A DNA stretch of 7,138 nucleotides from Bacteroidota bacterium (GTDB taxonomy: Bacteria > Bacteroidota > Bacteroidia > UBA8524): positions 1-7,138 of the forward strand of contig DQHT01000101.1 in NCBI GenBank assembly GCA_003531115.1, read 5' to 3'. The position numbers and the translations under genes were made by a program. Below the pieces are notes generated by a model that had not been told where the DNA came from, did no database searches, and saw only the letters and a program-made list of their open reading frames with translations. This document shows positions 5,873 through 7,138 of the stretch, piece after piece; the stretch's first letter is position 1, and every line of letters begins with the position of its first letter.

Positions 5873-6083
5873 CCCTTGCTATATCTGAATATGGATAATT
5901 TATAAGTGAAACGTTATAATCAGACAATATTTCAGCAAAAGCGGATTTGGATAAGCCTGCCAGGGAGGCAGCCTGACCAAGTGAAAGCTTTCCGATTTCA
6001 TACATCTTTGCCGCCAAAAATCGCTTCGTTTCGATCTCATTAAGATTCAGGCCATCCGGGATATTCAATGTCAGATGCTTCAT
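5856..6083 (-). CDS. UPF0175 family antitoxin
   Basis: This 75-residue protein matches the UPF0175 family, which commonly precedes DUF3368 toxins. After a short beta strand (LTLNIPDGL, 4-12) comes KRFLAAKMYEIGKLSLGQAASLAGLSKSAFAEILSDYNVSLIN (20-62), with a compact helix-turn-helix around LGQAASLAGLSKSAFAEIL and the family's ending NYPYSDIARD. It probably binds its own promoter and neutralises the toxin encoded directly downstream. Just upstream on the minus strand TAAATTTG (6095-6088) matches the Bacteroidota -7 consensus exactly, but no well-spaced -33 element is seen. The transcript would be nearly leaderless. Confidence 0.88.
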   Translation of the reverse strand: MKHLTLNIPDGLNLNEIETKRFLAAKMYEIGKLSLGQAASLAGLSKSAFAEILSDYNVSLINYPYSDIARDAAQF

Positions 6084-6120
6084 AACTCAAATTTAACGAA
6101 AAATAGTATCAATTTAGCTT

Positions 6121-6486
6121 TTACGTTGATCGTAAAATCTTCTCCATCTTCCTGCCCTTGGCCAGTTCATCCACCAGTTTGTCAAGGTACCTGGCTTGTT
6201 TGGTCAACGGGTTTTCGATCTCTTCTATCCGGTACCCACAGATCATACCTGTTATCAGATGGGCATTGGGGTGTAGCTTAGCGCGTTGGAAAAAAGTTTC
6301 AAAGCTTACCTTCTCGTTGATCAGCTGCTCCAACTCCTTGTCATCGAAACCGGTCAACCAGGTGATGACCTGGTGCAATTCTTCCTTTGTTCTCCCCTTC
6401 TTCTCCACTTTTGCGATATACATCGGATAGACCGATGCGAAGGTCATTTTGGCGATACGTTCGTAGTGGGTGGTGGTGGTATTCAT
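6121..6486 (-). CDS. DUF2200 family protein
   Basis: The 121 residues match DUF2200, a family of small cytoplasmic proteins of unknown function. Hallmarks are MTFASVYPMYIAKVEKKGRT (14-33), WLTGFDDKELE (43-53), FETFF (62-66), LITGMICGYRIEEIENPL (77-94) and RYLDKLVDELAKGRKMEKIL (99-118). The length is complete. It stands 37 bases before the antitoxin start on the same strand and 118 bases after the next gene, so it probably has its own promoter. A weak candidate is TTG (6562-6560) and, 20 bases on, TAATTTTT (6539-6532), the first part lying inside the TTCCA repeat. A link to the toxin-antitoxin pair is not implied. Confidence 0.9.
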   Translation of the reverse strand: MNTTTTHYERIAKMTFASVYPMYIAKVEKKGRTKEELHQVITWLTGFDDKELEQLINEKVSFETFFQRAKLHPNAHLITGMICGYRIEEIENPLTKQARYLDKLVDELAKGRKMEKILRST

Positions 6487-6545
6487 GATATTAGTTTGTT
6501 AATTTAAGGAAATTTGATAATTCTATCCTATAAAAATTAAACCGA

Positions 6546-6575
6546 GTTTCCATAAATTCCAAGCTCCAGGTTCCA
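6546..6575. repeat. Short TTCCA-type heptamer repeat
   Basis: Three adjacent heptamers AATTCCA, AGCTCCA and GGTTCCA (6555-6575) are preceded, two bases out of register, by GTTTCCA (6546-6552). The sequence differs from the GTCYATN arrays, but the period is the same and it is also intergenic. It is short, so chance cannot be fully excluded. Confidence 0.5.
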
Positions 6576-6604
6576 AATCGTCAAACTGAAATCGTGGTTG
6601 TCAC

Positions 6605-7108
6605 TTAAACGATAGATAATCCGATATCATCCCGACATAACGCACAAAATCGTTCTGCGGGTTTATCTTCCGTAAAATATTCTCCATAAAGTGTTTTAAA
6701 ACCAGTGAGTTCCTCTAAATACATGATTAACTCCTGATTTTTAAAATTACACTCCAAGCTGAGGTTCGAATATGTGTGAGGGAATTCGGAATCATTTGGA
6801 TTTGGCGTGTGAAAATACAAGGCATCATCCTGGCTCGTAAATTCATTCACAAAGATCCAAAGTTGAAAATCCGAATGGGTTTGAAGCATTATATTTGCCG
6901 CGATGGTGTAATGGCGAAATAACATATCCAGATGCGGTTTTCTCCGCTTAAAACTCGTATTGCCGTAGCCGTAATCGTCGTAGTGAACATGCCAGTAGTC
7001 AAACCAGAGATCGGGCTTCTTAAAGTCAGGCCAGGTGATCCCGGACTCAAAGTCATTGATCTCAGAAAGTCTTTTGTAATAACGTTTTAGTCCCCGGTGT
7101 TTTTTCAT
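6605..7108 (-). CDS. Hypothetical cytoplasmic protein, 167 residues
   Basis: I do not recognise a family. The protein has no signal peptide or membrane segment. The N-terminus is basic (KKHRGLKRYYKRL), followed by an aromatic and acidic stretch WFDYWHVHYDDYGYGN (35-50), a helix-like LFRHYTIAANIML (63-75), a hydrophobic strand FQLWIFVNEF (81-90), and a C-terminal FCALCRDDIG (154-163) whose C155 and C158 form a single CxxC, not enough alone for a zinc finger. Small acidic, aromatic proteins of this size include many immunity proteins of polymorphic toxins, but no toxin gene lies in view. Start ATG 7108 is chosen because the frame is open and well coded from there. The 30 bases visible upstream hold only a small 5-1-5 palindrome (CTTCC-A-GGAAG, 7125-7135). 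Confidence 0.8.
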   Translation of the reverse strand: MKKHRGLKRYYKRLSEINDFESGITWPDFKKPDLWFDYWHVHYDDYGYGNTSFKRRKPHLDMLFRHYTIAANIMLQTHSDFQLWIFVNEFTSQDDALYFHTPNPNDSEFPHTYSNLSLECNFKNQELIMYLEELTGFKTLYGEYFTEDKPAERFCALCRDDIGLSIV

Positions 7109-7138
7109 TCTTATGCTTAAATCACTTCCAGGAAGATA

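Noticed and set aside
6075..6507. Plus-strand open frames 6075-6281, 6158-6430 and 6286-6507
   Set aside because: They are antisense to the DUF2200 gene, which has family motifs along its whole length.
7125..7135. CTTCC-A-GGAAG palindrome as an operator for the 167-residue protein gene
   Set aside because: The arms are only 5 bases and the upstream region is cut off, so chance is likely.

Overview
The window looks like a chromosomal accessory stretch from a member of the Bacteroidota, probably a Chitinophaga-, Sphingobacterium- or Cytophaga-like lineage. The evidence is moderate G+C, start codons without Shine-Dalgarno sequences, promoter-like elements of the Bacteroidota type (TTG/TTTG, about 20 bases, TAnnTTTG), and gene families typical of that phylum. 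No rRNA, tRNA, insertion sequence or CRISPR array was seen.

Left part (1-3184, minus strand): an efflux operon in the order TetR regulator, small cupin, TolC-type outer membrane channel, HlyD-type periplasmic adaptor. The adaptor runs off the left edge, and the inner membrane pump is expected beyond it. The genes are 10-14 bases apart. A very clear 11+11-base inverted repeat lies directly in front of the TetR start and covers the -7 element of a good Bacteroidota promoter. This gives a coherent model of a self-repressed efflux operon and fixes the TetR start at 3126 rather than at the longer open frame.

Middle (3284-4135): a single plus-strand gene for an unrecognised seven-helix membrane protein. 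A perfect Fur/PerR-shaped palindrome (8-1-8) lies just upstream. Degenerate arrays of 7-base repeats (GTCYATN) lie on both sides of the gene, and an octamer array lies at its 3' end. Repeat DNA encodes the last residues of this protein and of the convergent VanW protein.

Right part (4112-7108, minus strand): a VanW-family protein and a complete rifampin ADP-ribosyltransferase (Arr) with its His-Tyr-Asp residues form a two-gene unit. Upstream of them are a UPF0175/DUF3368 (PIN-domain) toxin-antitoxin pair, a DUF2200 protein, and a 167-residue protein I do not recognise. The window therefore combines drug efflux, a drug-modifying enzyme and a toxin-antitoxin module. The least explained items are the short-period repeats in the gaps, the palindrome in front of the seven-helix gene, and that gene itself.
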